Assembly: GCA_900539185.1 (NCBI GenBank)
Contig: UQBG01000014.1
Location: 14,172-78,171, forward strand
Length of the DNA stretch: 64,000 bases
Source: an uncultured Clostridium sp.
GTDB taxonomy: Bacteria > Bacillota > Clostridia > Lachnospirales > Lachnospiraceae
Direction: 5' to 3'
Position 1 is the first letter of the stretch. Each line of letters opens with the position of its first letter. Made by a program: the position numbers and the translations under genes. Shown piece after piece: positions 1-8,155 of the stretch. A model generated the notes under the pieces. The model saw nothing but the letters and a program-made list of their open reading frames with translations. It searched no databases and was not told the origin of the DNA.

Positions 1-2
1 AT

Positions 3-953
3 GCAAAGGAACTCTCTGATATTATTCAGGTACAGAATATCAGCAAGGTCATAACCCCGGAGGAGTACTGGGATAAGCTGTCGATGATTCAGTATTATAT
101 GGATCAGCCGTTAGCGGATGCTTCGGCGATTGCCTTGTATTTCTTAGGAAATGAGACATCAAAGTATGTTAAGGTAGCAATGTCCGGAGAAGGCTCGGAT
201 GAGCTGTTTGGCGGTTATAATATCTATCGGGAACCATTGGAGAATAAAGCATATGATGTGATTCCGTTCCCGATTCGAAGACTGATCGGAAGGATTGCAT
301 CGCATTTTCCGAAGAAGCGTGGCTTTAACTTTCTGGTGCGTCATTCCAAGACCCTGCAGGAGCGCTATGTCGGCAATGCCTTTATCTTTGATGAGAAGGA
401 GAAGGATAAGCTGTTAAAGGAGCGGAACGGTGTGAATCCGTTAGATGTAACCCGTCCATACTGGGAAAGAACCAAGGGAAAGGATACGGTTACACAGATG
501 CAGTATCTGGATATCAATGTCTGGATGGTGCATGATATTCTGTTAAAGGCAGACAAGATGAGTATGGCAAACTCCCTGGAGGTTCGTGTGCCATTTCTGG
601 ATAAAGAGGTATTTGAGGTGGCTTCCCGGATTCCGCGTCAGTATAAGGTAGAGGGTGAAGTGACGAAGCGTGCGTTTCGTAAGACTGCACTGGAAGTACT
701 TCCGGAGAAGGTAGCAGATAAGAAGAAGCTGGGATTCCCGGTTCCGATTCGTGTATGGATGCGGGAGGACAAGTACTATAACCGTATAAAGGAAGCGTTT
801 ACCAGTGAGGAAGCAGCACAGTTCTTTGATACGGATTATTTAATGAAGCTGTTGGATCAGCATAAAGAAGAGAAATTTGACAATAGTCGTAAGATATGGA
901 CAGTATTTATGTTCCTGCTTTGGTATGATGAGTATTTTGTAAAGCGGGCATAG
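3..953 (+). CDS. asnB: Asparagine synthetase (glutamine-hydrolysing), C-terminal part
   Basis: The reading frame is open from the window edge, so the gene starts upstream and only the last 316 codons are visible. This is the synthetase domain, which adenylates aspartate and transfers ammonia to make asparagine. The ATP pyrophosphate loop SGEGSDE is clear at visible residues 61-67, followed by FGGYN. The later stretch KADKMSMANSLEVRVPFLD is the typical conserved block of AsnB proteins. The N-terminal glutamine amidotransferase (Ntn) domain would lie outside the window and cannot be checked. The next gene begins about 100 bases downstream and looks unrelated. A sugar or lasso-peptide AsnB paralogue cannot be fully excluded from this half alone. 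Confidence 0.88.
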   Translation, partial: AKELSDIIQVQNISKVITPEEYWDKLSMIQYYMDQPLADASAIALYFLGNETSKYVKVAMSGEGSDELFGGYNIYREPLENKAYDVIPFPIRRLIGRIASHFPKKRGFNFLVRHSKTLQERYVGNAFIFDEKEKDKLLKERNGVNPLDVTRPYWERTKGKDTVTQMQYLDINVWMVHDILLKADKMSMANSLEVRVPFLDKEVFEVASRIPRQYKVEGEVTKRAFRKTALEVLPEKVADKKKLGFPVPIRVWMREDKYYNRIKEAFTSEEAAQFFDTDYLMKLLDQHKEEKFDNSRKIWTVFMFLLWYDEYFVKRA

Positions 954-1055
954 AAGGGAACAGATCCGGATAGGATATCGGGAAAGAGAGGCTGACAAAG
1001 AACGAAAGTGGAGTTTTTTGACGGCCTCCTTTCCGTATATAACAGGTGAGAGTGT

Positions 1056-2291
1056 ATGGATGTATGGATGAAAGCAGGGCTGCTGTATCTGGTGATTCTG
1101 AATATAGCGGGATTTATAAGCATGGGTATCGATAAGGCAAAGGCAAAGAAGCATGCCTGGCGGATACCGGAAAAGACGTTATTTTTGATTGCCATACTGG
1201 GTGGCAGTCTGGGTAGTATATTAGGCATGCAGGTCTTCCGGCATAAGACGAAGCATAAGAGCTTCATGATCGGAATGCCGGTCATCTTTCTGGTAGAGGC
1301 AGGGTTGCTTGCTACCTTGTTCTATCATTTTCGGTATAAAGAGACAACACATACAGACTTTGCTATGGGAACCGTTGTAACACAGACGATCTACGGCAGG
1401 GACAGCAAACAGGCGGTAAATGGTGTACAGCAGTGCCTGATTGCACTGGAGACCGGAGAAGTCTCCTGGCGGTCAGAGGCGTCGGCAGTATCCGTAATGA
1501 ATGAGAAATTAGCACAGGGACAGTCGGTTCCGTTGTCTCCAAGAGAGCAGTTGTGGCTGGGAAGAAGCCTGCAGCTGTGCAAGGATTCCGGAGGTGCACT
1601 GGATGTTACGCTGCATCCTATTATTGAACTGTGGGGGATCGAAACGGAGCAGCCGCGTGTTCCGGCGGAAGAGGAGATCCGAGAGGCACTTAACGATATT
1701 GGTTATGAGGGACTGCAGTTATCGGATGATGGAATCCTGTCAGCAGGGAATCCGAATTTGTCGATTGATCTGGGATCAGTTGGAAAAGGCATCGCGGCCG
1801 ATGAAGTGCGGAGCTATCTGGAGACACAGCGGATTGCCGGTGGTGTCGTATCCATTGGTGGTACGATTCTGGTATATGGAGAGAAGCCGGGAAAACAGGA
1901 CTGGCAGATCGGGATCCGGGATCCGCGAGGAGACCAGTCGGCTGTATTGGGTACGCTGACGATGGAAGAGGATGGGGTGATATCCACCTCCGGTGATTAC
2001 GAAAAGTATTTTATCGAGGATGGCATCCGATATCATCATATCTTCGACCGGACGACAGGGACTCCGGCAAAAAGCGGTCTGATGTCCGTAACTGTGGTTT
2101 GTGATAGTGGTCTTTATAGTGACGGACTTTCAACCGCCTGCTTTGTATTAGGGTATGAGAAGAGCCTTTCCTTACTTCAGAAGTATCAGGCGGAAGCGAT
2201 TTTTGTGACAGATCAGGGAGAGGTATATGTGACGGATGGACTGGCAGATGCATTTACTCTCACCAATGAAAACTATCGGTATGGGGAATAA
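1056..2291 (+). CDS. DUF1294-ApbE fusion, FAD:protein FMN transferase
   Basis: A 411-residue protein with two parts. Residues about 8-92 match the small membrane family DUF1294: hydrophobic helices around the motif MGIDKAKAKKHAWRIPEKTL and a second stretch GGSLGSILGM. Residues about 100-405 are an ApbE domain, which transfers FMN from FAD to a threonine of a target protein. Visible ApbE marks are MGTVVTQTIYG (104-114), DLGSVGKGIAAD (238-249), HHIFDRTTG (327-335) and the Mg-site motif DGLSTACF (356-363). ApbE proteins are usually held outside the membrane by a signal peptide or lipid anchor; here the DUF1294 part could serve as the anchor (inference). It lies upstream of rnfD and rnfG, whose products carry FMN-threonine motifs and are likely substrates. 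The start follows AGGTGAG; a second ATG lies 12 bases in. Confidence 0.85.
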   Translation: MDVWMKAGLLYLVILNIAGFISMGIDKAKAKKHAWRIPEKTLFLIAILGGSLGSILGMQVFRHKTKHKSFMIGMPVIFLVEAGLLATLFYHFRYKETTHTDFAMGTVVTQTIYGRDSKQAVNGVQQCLIALETGEVSWRSEASAVSVMNEKLAQGQSVPLSPREQLWLGRSLQLCKDSGGALDVTLHPIIELWGIETEQPRVPAEEEIREALNDIGYEGLQLSDDGILSAGNPNLSIDLGSVGKGIAADEVRSYLETQRIAGGVVSIGGTILVYGEKPGKQDWQIGIRDPRGDQSAVLGTLTMEEDGVISTSGDYEKYFIEDGIRYHHIFDRTTGTPAKSGLMSVTVVCDSGLYSDGLSTACFVLGYEKSLSLLQKYQAEAIFVTDQGEVYVTDGLADAFTLTNENYRYGE

Positions 2292-2318
2292 CCGGTCATG
2301 AGAGGTAGGGGTGAAGAT

Positions 2319-2672
2319 ATGAAAGAAAAACAGCAAACACATAAAAAAAGAAATGACTGGATTCTGATTGGCAGTATTCTGGTTGTAATTCTTGGCCTGC
2401 TGGTTGTTACACTGGTACTGACGAGTAAGCGGGGAACGACTGCGGTGGTAACCTTAGATGGAACGGTGATTCTGGAGCAGGATCTGACACAGGACTGTAG
2501 CATTCCGATCCAGACCGGTATGGGATATAACCGGTTTCAGATACAGGATGGAGTCGCTTCTGTGACAGAAGCGGACTGTCGGGATCAGATCTGTGTGGAA
2601 CATAAGGGGATTTCGAATAAGGGCGAGACGATCGTCTGCCTTCCGCATAAGCTGATTGTTGAGATACAGTAG
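2319..2672 (+). CDS. NusG_II domain membrane protein
   Basis: A 117-residue protein with a lysine-rich N-terminus, one membrane helix (about residues 15-36, WILIGSILVVILGLLVV) and an outside beta-rich domain. The segment with EADCRDQICVEHKGIS and the ending GETIVCLPHKLIVEI is typical of the NusG domain II family (PF07009), often found beside Gx-transporter, ApbE and Rnf-like genes in Firmicutes. The paired cysteines in DCRDQIC and the later IVCLPH are usual for the family; their role is not known to me. Start chosen at 2319 because GGGGTGAAG precedes it; an in-frame ATG at 2298 is possible. It sits 27 bases after the FMN transferase gene. Confidence 0.8.
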   Translation: MKEKQQTHKKRNDWILIGSILVVILGLLVVTLVLTSKRGTTAVVTLDGTVILEQDLTQDCSIPIQTGMGYNRFQIQDGVASVTEADCRDQICVEHKGISNKGETIVCLPHKLIVEIQ

Positions 2673-2700
2673 GGATGACGGGGACATGGAGGAACAAAGG

Positions 2701-3957
2701 ATGAAACGCGCAAGGAAAATCGCAAAGGAAGAGGGACAACAGCTTATTACATTTGGAAAATGGCTGATGTTTTCCCTGCTGACCGGAGTTATCGTAGGAG
2801 CTGTCGGTACGGCATTTTCATTTTGTATGACATATGTTACAGGGCTGCGGCAGACACATCACTGGCTGATCTATCTGCTTCCGGTGGTGGGACTGCTGAT
2901 TGTCCTGCTATATAAGCTGTGTCATCAGGAGCACAATAAGGGAACGAATATGGTAATCACAGCCATTCGTACCGATGAACTGATCCATGCCAGAACGGCC
3001 CCGCTGATCTTTATATCTACGATTCTGACGCACCTGTGTGGTGGCTCTGCCGGTCGTGAGGGCGCGGCTCTGCAGTTGGGTGGCAGTATCGGAGAGTCCA
3101 TCGGAAGAGTCTTTCATTTTGATGAAAAGGATCGGACGATTATCATCATGTGTGGTATGAGTGCAGCCTTTTCGGCTGTGTTCGGCACCCCTCTGGCGGC
3201 GGTGATCTTTCCAATGGAGATGGTAAGTGTAGGTGTTATGTACTATGCTGCACTGGTTCCGTGTACGGTTGCCTCTCTGGTAGCACATGAGATCGCACTG
3301 CTTTGCGGTCTGGGTGGAGAAGCATTTCCGGTCAATGCGATACCGGACTTTACCCTGATAAATGTAGGCAAGATCGGACTGATCGGTATCCTGTGCGCCT
3401 TTTTGAGCATTGTGTTCTGTATCGTCCTGCGACGGGCAGAGCAGTATCTGCGGATATGGTTACGGAATCCATATCTTCGAATCGCTGTTTGCGGTGTAGG
3501 GATCGTTGTTCTGACGCTGATATTCGGAACGGATTATAACGGTACCGGTATGGACGTGATCGAGCGGGCAGTCATGGATGGACAGGTCTTTTGGGGTGCC
3601 TTTTTGCTAAAGATTGTGTTTACGGCAGTTACGTTGGGCAGCGGCTATAAGGGGGGAGAGATTGTTCCGTCCTTCTTTCTGGGTGCTACCTTTGGATGCC
3701 TGATGGGGCAATTGCTGGGAATCTCTCCGATGCTATGTGCAGCGGCGGGGATGATCGGCGTGTTCTGTGGAGTGACGAACAGCCCGATGACATCTCTGTT
3801 TATAAGCTTTGAACTGTTTGGCATGAACGGAATGTTTTATTATTTGATCGTAATCGCGATCTGCTATATGCTGTCCGGGTATTTTGGACTGTATAAGAGT
3901 CAGAAGATCGTGTATTCAAAGTCAGAGCCAACCTATATTAATCGGAGGTCGGATTAG
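2701..3957 (+). CDS. CLC-family anion transporter, CLC-F-like (possible fluoride/proton antiporter)
   Basis: A 418-residue polytopic membrane protein of the chloride channel family. The three CLC signature loops are present in altered form: GTNMV (81-85) in place of GSGIP, GREGA (118-122) with the external gating glutamate E120, and GGEIVP (318-323) in place of GGIFAP. A methionine in the first loop and a glutamate in the third are traits known for the CLC-F fluoride/proton antiporters, so fluoride export is a reasonable inference; a chloride carrier remains possible. The start at 2701 is chosen for GGAGG eight bases upstream; ATGs at 2686 and 2656 are in frame. The gene is packed between the NusG_II and Gx-transporter genes, yet no fluoride riboswitch is visible in the 28-base gap before it. 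Confidence 0.85.
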   Translation: MKRARKIAKEEGQQLITFGKWLMFSLLTGVIVGAVGTAFSFCMTYVTGLRQTHHWLIYLLPVVGLLIVLLYKLCHQEHNKGTNMVITAIRTDELIHARTAPLIFISTILTHLCGGSAGREGAALQLGGSIGESIGRVFHFDEKDRTIIIMCGMSAAFSAVFGTPLAAVIFPMEMVSVGVMYYAALVPCTVASLVAHEIALLCGLGGEAFPVNAIPDFTLINVGKIGLIGILCAFLSIVFCIVLRRAEQYLRIWLRNPYLRIAVCGVGIVVLTLIFGTDYNGTGMDVIERAVMDGQVFWGAFLLKIVFTAVTLGSGYKGGEIVPSFFLGATFGCLMGQLLGISPMLCAAAGMIGVFCGVTNSPMTSLFISFELFGMNGMFYYLIVIAICYMLSGYFGLYKSQKIVYSKSEPTYINRRSD

Positions 3958-3960
3958 AAG

Positions 3961-4452
3961 ATGGCAAAACGGATCGCATATCTTGGAATGTTTACGGCAC
4001 TGGCCATGGTGCTGGGATGGCTGGAGAGTCTGGTGCCGCTTGTACCTGTAGTTCCGGGGATGAAGCTGGGACTGGCAAATGTCGTAACGATCGTAGTATT
4101 GTACCGCTTTGGCTGGAAAGAGGCCGGAGGCGTAAATCTGCTCCGGGTAGGTCTATCCAGTATTTTATTTGGAAACCTGTCTCTGTTCCTGTACAGCCTA
4201 TCAGGTGCAGTGCTGAGTCTGGTAGTCATGGCATTATTGAAAAAATCGGACAAGTTTTCGATGCCGGTGGTGAGTGTCGCAGGAGGAATCATGCATAACA
4301 TCGGACAGTTAGTTATGGCGATACTGTTGATTGAGAACCGGAGTCTGCTTTATTACCTTCCGGTTCTGATGATATCCGGCATGGTTTCCGGTGTGCTGAT
4401 CGGGCTTTGCGGCGCCTGGCTGCACCGACATTTACCAGCGGAAATCAGTTGA
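3961..4452 (+). CDS. Gx transporter family protein (heptaprenyl diphosphate synthase component I-like)
   Basis: A 163-residue, very hydrophobic protein with about five membrane segments. It opens with RIAYLGMFTALAMVLGWLES and then VPGMKLGLANVVTIVVLYRFG, the pattern of the PF07456 family. Members were annotated as heptaprenyl diphosphate synthase component I, but many look like substrate-binding (S) subunits of ECF-type transporters and sit beside ApbE, NusG_II and Rnf genes, as here. A role in supplying a flavin or quinone precursor for the flavin-based electron chain is a guess from context. It starts three bases after the CLC gene, so the two are cotranscribed. The last bases overlap a likely promoter for rnfC. 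Confidence 0.75.
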   Translation: MAKRIAYLGMFTALAMVLGWLESLVPLVPVVPGMKLGLANVVTIVVLYRFGWKEAGGVNLLRVGLSSILFGNLSLFLYSLSGAVLSLVVMALLKKSDKFSMPVVSVAGGIMHNIGQLVMAILLIENRSLLYYLPVLMISGMVSGVLIGLCGAWLHRHLPAEIS

Positions 4453-4477
4453 ATAACAAGGAAAAAAGTATTAAAAT
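4449..4477 (+). promoter_or_regulatory. Candidate SigA-type promoter for rnfCDGEAB
   Basis: TTGAAT (4449-4454), a 17-base spacer and TAAAAT (4472-4477), ending 31 bases before the rnfC start. The -35 box overlaps the stop codon of the upstream gene. This would let the rnf genes be expressed apart from the upstream ApbE block. It is a consensus match only. Confidence 0.5.
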
Positions 4478-4508
4478 TATAGTATTCTAAGGAAATGAGG
4501 TAGAAGGA

Positions 4509-5831
4509 ATGAGTTTGCTTACTTTTAAGGGCGGAATACACCCTTACGAAGGCAAGGAACTAACGATGGATAAGGAGATCGAGGTCTATCTTCCGAAGGG
4601 AGATATGGTCTATCCACTCAGCCAGCATATCGGTGCACCGGCAAAGCCTGTCGTTAAGAAGGGCGATCAGGTGCTGACCGGTCAGTTGATTGCAGAGGCT
4701 GGCGGATTCGTGTCAGCGAACATCTATTCTTCCGTGTCTGGTAAGGTAAAGTGCATAGAACCGCGACTGACACCGGGAGGCAATAAGGTTGAATCCATTG
4801 TGATCGAGAATGACCAGCAGTATGAAACGGTCGATTTCGCAGCAAAGGTTAAACCACTGGAGGAAATGAGCCGGGAGGAGATATTAAAAGCGATACAGGA
4901 TGCAGGTATTGTCGGTATGGGTGGAGCCGGATTCCCAACCCATGTGAAGCTTTCACCGAAGAATCCGGATTCGATTGATTATATTATCGTAAATGGTTCA
5001 GAGTGTGAACCGTATCTGACATCTGATTACCGGCGGATGTTAGAGGAGCCGGAGAAGTTGATTGAGGGTCTGAAGATTGTACTGTCCTTATTCCCAAAGG
5101 CATCCGGAATCATAGCGATCGAGGATAACAAGCCAAAGGCAGTTCAAGTGATGAAAGAGGCTGCGGCTGAGTATCCACAGATTCAGGTGAATGTGATGAA
5201 GACGAAGTATCCGGAGGGAGCAGAACGGCAGCTGATCTATGCGAATACCGGTCGGTATATTAATTCCGGCATGCTTCCGGCAGATGCGGGATGTATCGTA
5301 CATAATGTTGATACGATCGTTGCAATCTATGAGACGATTTATAATGGTATGCCGTTGATTGCAAGAATCGTGACAGTGACGGGGGATGCGATTACAGATC
5401 CGAAGAACTTCAAGGTGCTTTTAGGAACGAACGTTCAGGAGCTGATCGATGCTGCCGGCGGATATAAGAACGGAGAGCCGGAAAAGATCATATCCGGCGG
5501 TCCGATGATGGGAAAGGCTGTATTTTGTACAGATATTCCGATCGTAAAAGGTTCCTCTGCGATTCTTTGTATGCAGAAGGATGAGGTGGCAGCCTGTGAA
5601 CCGTCGAACTGTATCCGATGTGGCAGATGTGTAGCGGTTTGCCCGGGACGTGTGAATCCGTCACAGCTGGCAAAGCTGGCCGAGCATGGAAAGCTGGATG
5701 CATTCGTAGAGCAGGATGGCATGGAATGCTGTGAATGTGGCTGTTGCTCCTATGTGTGCCCGGCAAAGCGGCATTTAACACAGACAATTGCAGGAACCAG
5801 AAAGAAGATTCTGGCCAGCCGGAAGAAGTAG
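4509..5831 (+). CDS. rnfC: Ion-translocating ferredoxin:NAD+ oxidoreductase, subunit C
   Basis: A 440-residue peripheral subunit of the Rnf complex, which passes electrons from reduced ferredoxin to NAD+ and exports Na+ or H+. The N-terminal RnfC barrel (KGGIHPYEGKE) is followed by the flavin/NADH-binding glycine-rich motif GIVGMGGAGFPTHVKL (about 133-148) and an SLBB-like region. The C-terminus has two [4Fe-4S] motifs, CIRCGRCVAVCP (368-379) and CCECGCCSYVCP (about 407-418). Length fits the clostridial form, without the long alanine-rich tail of proteobacterial RnfC. First gene of the operon rnfCDGEAB. Confidence 0.96.
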   Translation: MSLLTFKGGIHPYEGKELTMDKEIEVYLPKGDMVYPLSQHIGAPAKPVVKKGDQVLTGQLIAEAGGFVSANIYSSVSGKVKCIEPRLTPGGNKVESIVIENDQQYETVDFAAKVKPLEEMSREEILKAIQDAGIVGMGGAGFPTHVKLSPKNPDSIDYIIVNGSECEPYLTSDYRRMLEEPEKLIEGLKIVLSLFPKASGIIAIEDNKPKAVQVMKEAAAEYPQIQVNVMKTKYPEGAERQLIYANTGRYINSGMLPADAGCIVHNVDTIVAIYETIYNGMPLIARIVTVTGDAITDPKNFKVLLGTNVQELIDAAGGYKNGEPEKIISGGPMMGKAVFCTDIPIVKGSSAILCMQKDEVAACEPSNCIRCGRCVAVCPGRVNPSQLAKLAEHGKLDAFVEQDGMECCECGCCSYVCPAKRHLTQTIAGTRKKILASRKK

Positions 5832-5843
5832 GAGGATAGAAGC

Positions 5844-6797
5844 ATGGAAGAAATGAAGAAAATATCGTCTTCACCTCATGTGCGGCATGAAGACAGCACA
5901 GCCGGAATTATGCTGGATGTGTTGATTGCCCTGGTGCCGACGACAATCATGGGTATCTATAACTTTGGAATCCGGGCAGTTATTCTGATCCTGGTCTGTG
6001 TGGCTACCTGTGTAGTAAGTGAAGGACTTTTTGAATATTTTATGAAACGGAAGCTGACCATCGGTGATTTCAGTGCAGTGGTGACCGGCTTATTATTGGC
6101 ACTGAATCTGCCGTCGACACTGCCGTGGTGGATGGCAGTACTTGGCAGCGTATTTGCAATTATTATTGTAAAACAGCTGTTCGGAGGAATCGGACAGAAC
6201 TTTGTGAATCCGGCACTGGCAGCAAGATGCTTTCTGCTGTTATCCTTTGCAAAGGCTATGACCACCTTTACCTATGATGCGGTAACGACAGCAACCCCAC
6301 TGGCTATTCTAAAGACCGGTGGTGAGGTAGATCTGATGCGGATGTTCATGGGAAGTACGGCCGGTACAATCGGTGAGACATCGGCAGCGGCATTATTGAT
6401 CGGTGGAGCCTATCTGTTGGTTCGACGTGTGATTGATTTCCGTATCCCATTGGCCTATATCGGCAGTTTTAGTGTCTGTATTATGATCTATGCACTGGCA
6501 TCCGGACGTGGGCTTGATCTGCCGTTTCTGGCAGCACATCTGTGTGGCGGCGGTCTGATGTTGGGAGCCTTCTTTATGGCAACCGATTACGTGACTTCCC
6601 CGATCACACATAAGGGACGGGTGATCTATGGAGTGATTCTTGGAATTCTGACCTTTACCTTGCGGAGTCCGTGGAATACGACGACAGCCGCAGAGGGCGT
6701 GTCCTATTCTATCCTATGTGGAAACCTCTTAGTTCCGATTATTGAGCGGTTTACAGCACCGAAGTCGTTTGGAAAGGGGGCTGTGAAGCATGAATAA
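5844..6797 (+). CDS. rnfD: Rnf complex, membrane subunit D (covalent FMN)
   Basis: A 317-residue NqrB/RnfD-type integral membrane protein with about eight or more helices. The N-terminus has SSPHVRHEDSTAGIMLDVLIAL, typical of RnfD. The likely FMN-attachment site is DAVTTATPL, with T151 as the candidate phosphoester threonine; the family pattern is D-x-x-S/T-G/A-A-T, so the threonine before A is a mild variant. A second conserved block FFMATDYVTSPITHKG lies near the C-terminus. AGGAGGATAGAAGC precedes the start. The last 8 bases overlap rnfG. Confidence 0.95.
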   Translation: MEEMKKISSSPHVRHEDSTAGIMLDVLIALVPTTIMGIYNFGIRAVILILVCVATCVVSEGLFEYFMKRKLTIGDFSAVVTGLLLALNLPSTLPWWMAVLGSVFAIIIVKQLFGGIGQNFVNPALAARCFLLLSFAKAMTTFTYDAVTTATPLAILKTGGEVDLMRMFMGSTAGTIGETSAAALLIGGAYLLVRRVIDFRIPLAYIGSFSVCIMIYALASGRGLDLPFLAAHLCGGGLMLGAFFMATDYVTSPITHKGRVIYGVILGILTFTLRSPWNTTTAAEGVSYSILCGNLLVPIIERFTAPKSFGKGAVKHE

Positions 6798-7422
6798 GAA
6801 GATGATAAAGGATTCCCTGATCCTGTTTGCCATCACGATCGTGGCCGGACTGCTTCTGGGTGGTGTGTATGCCATCACAAAGAATCCGATTGCACATGCA
6901 CAGGAGAATAAGAAGCAGGAAGCATTTCAGACCGTATTCTCAGATGCTTCAGATTTTCAGGATCTGGATGTGAATGTAGAGGATGCAGTCACAGTTCTTC
7001 AGCAGTCAGGGTATGAGAAGGATCGAATCGATGAAGTTAAGCTGGCAGTTGATGGTTCCGGCAGTCCACTGGGATATGTGATGACGGTGACATCGATGGA
7101 AGCATATGGTGGTGAACTGCAGATCGCAGTCGGAATCCGTATGGATGGAACTGTAAACCGGATTTCATTCCTGTCGCTGTCTGAGACCATGGGACTTGGT
7201 ATGGAGGCCAAGCAGCCTGCATTTTATGAACAGTTTTCCGGTAAAAAGGTAGACGCATTTGCATATACGAAGTCCGGGGCAACGGCGGAGAATGAGATCG
7301 ACGCCTTAAGTGGAGCGACCATCACCAGTAATGCAGTCACAAATGCGGTAAACGCGGGTCTGTGCTATGCACGGGATCTGGGACTGAGTGATGCAGGACA
7401 GGGAGGTGACGGTAATGAATAA
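6790..7422 (+). CDS. rnfG: Rnf complex, subunit G (covalent FMN)
   Basis: A 210-residue protein with one N-terminal membrane helix (about 7-30) and an outside FMN-binding domain. The canonical flavinylation motif DALSGATITSNAV is at 171-183, with T177 as the expected FMN-threonine. An ApbE enzyme is needed for this modification and is encoded about 4.5 kb upstream. The gene overlaps the rnfD end by 8 bases, with GGGGGCTGTG serving as the binding site. In the Rnf complex RnfG sits on the outer face of the membrane and relays electrons between RnfD and the RnfA/E pair. Confidence 0.95.
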   Translation: MNKKMIKDSLILFAITIVAGLLLGGVYAITKNPIAHAQENKKQEAFQTVFSDASDFQDLDVNVEDAVTVLQQSGYEKDRIDEVKLAVDGSGSPLGYVMTVTSMEAYGGELQIAVGIRMDGTVNRISFLSLSETMGLGMEAKQPAFYEQFSGKKVDAFAYTKSGATAENEIDALSGATITSNAVTNAVNAGLCYARDLGLSDAGQGGDGNE

Positions 7423-8155
7423 ACTGACGGAACGATTGAAAAATGGTATCGTGACAGAGAATCCGACCTTTGTACAGATCCTGGGTATGTGTCCGACACT
7501 GGCAGTTACAACCTCGGCGATCAATGGACTGGGTATGGGACTGAGTACAACCGTGATTTTGATTATGAGTAACCTGATGATATCTGCACTGCGGAATATT
7601 ATACCGAATCGTGTGCGGATACCGGCATATATTGTGATCGTTGCTTCCTTTGTAACGATTGTTGATTTCCTGCTTCAGGCATATCTGCCGAGCCTGTCGG
7701 AGAGTCTGGGCGGATATATCAAGCTGATCGTTGTAAACTGTATTATACTGGGACGGGCAGAGTCCTATGCATCGAAGAATCCGGTGCTGCCTTCTGTATT
7801 TGACGGTATTGGTATGGGACTTGGTTTTACCGTTGGATTGACCGCAATCGGTATCGTGCGGGAACTGATCGGTGCCGGTTCCGTATTTGGTATTTCCATT
7901 CCGGGCTATCAGCCGATCGGTATATTTGTATTAGCACCGGGCGCCTTTATTGTACTGGCGTTCCTGATCGCATTTCTGAACTATCGGAATATGCGGAAGG
8001 CGAAGGTGACAGGAAATGATACCGTATGTCGTATGGAAGACTGTGCACACTGTGGAAATACATCCTGTGGCGGTAAGTTCTTTGACTTTGACGGAGATGC
8101 AGATGTAGTCGGAAAGATTGGACAGTCAAAAGAGTCAGGAGGCGAAGACCGATGA
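7415..8155 (+). CDS. rnfE: Rnf complex, membrane subunit E
   Basis: A 246-residue membrane protein of the NqrD/RnfE family with six expected helices. The opening MNKLTERLKNGIVTENPTFV and the internal VNCIILGRAESYASK are diagnostic; the cysteine in the second block is a candidate ligand for the iron centre shared with RnfA in the membrane. The C-terminal tail carries CRMEDCAHCGNTSCGG, an extra four-cysteine cluster beyond the core fold that may bind a metal. Start chosen at 7415 because GGAGGTGACGGTA precedes it; the upstream in-frame ATG at 7388 lies inside rnfG. The stop overlaps rnfA by four bases (ATGA). Confidence 0.95.
   Translation: MNKLTERLKNGIVTENPTFVQILGMCPTLAVTTSAINGLGMGLSTTVILIMSNLMISALRNIIPNRVRIPAYIVIVASFVTIVDFLLQAYLPSLSESLGGYIKLIVVNCIILGRAESYASKNPVLPSVFDGIGMGLGFTVGLTAIGIVRELIGAGSVFGISIPGYQPIGIFVLAPGAFIVLAFLIAFLNYRNMRKAKVTGNDTVCRMEDCAHCGNTSCGGKFFDFDGDADVVGKIGQSKESGGEDR

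Noticed and set aside
1011..1043. Promoter before the DUF1294-ApbE gene (TTGACG with TATAAC)
   Set aside because: The spacer is only 14 bases, too short for a SigA promoter.
857..1285. Minus-strand open frames opposite the asnB end and the DUF1294 part
   Set aside because: They cross two real plus-strand genes and lack binding sites.
2656..2700. Fluoride riboswitch sought before the CLC gene
   Set aside because: The gap is only 28 bases and no crcB-type motif is seen there or at the start of the block.
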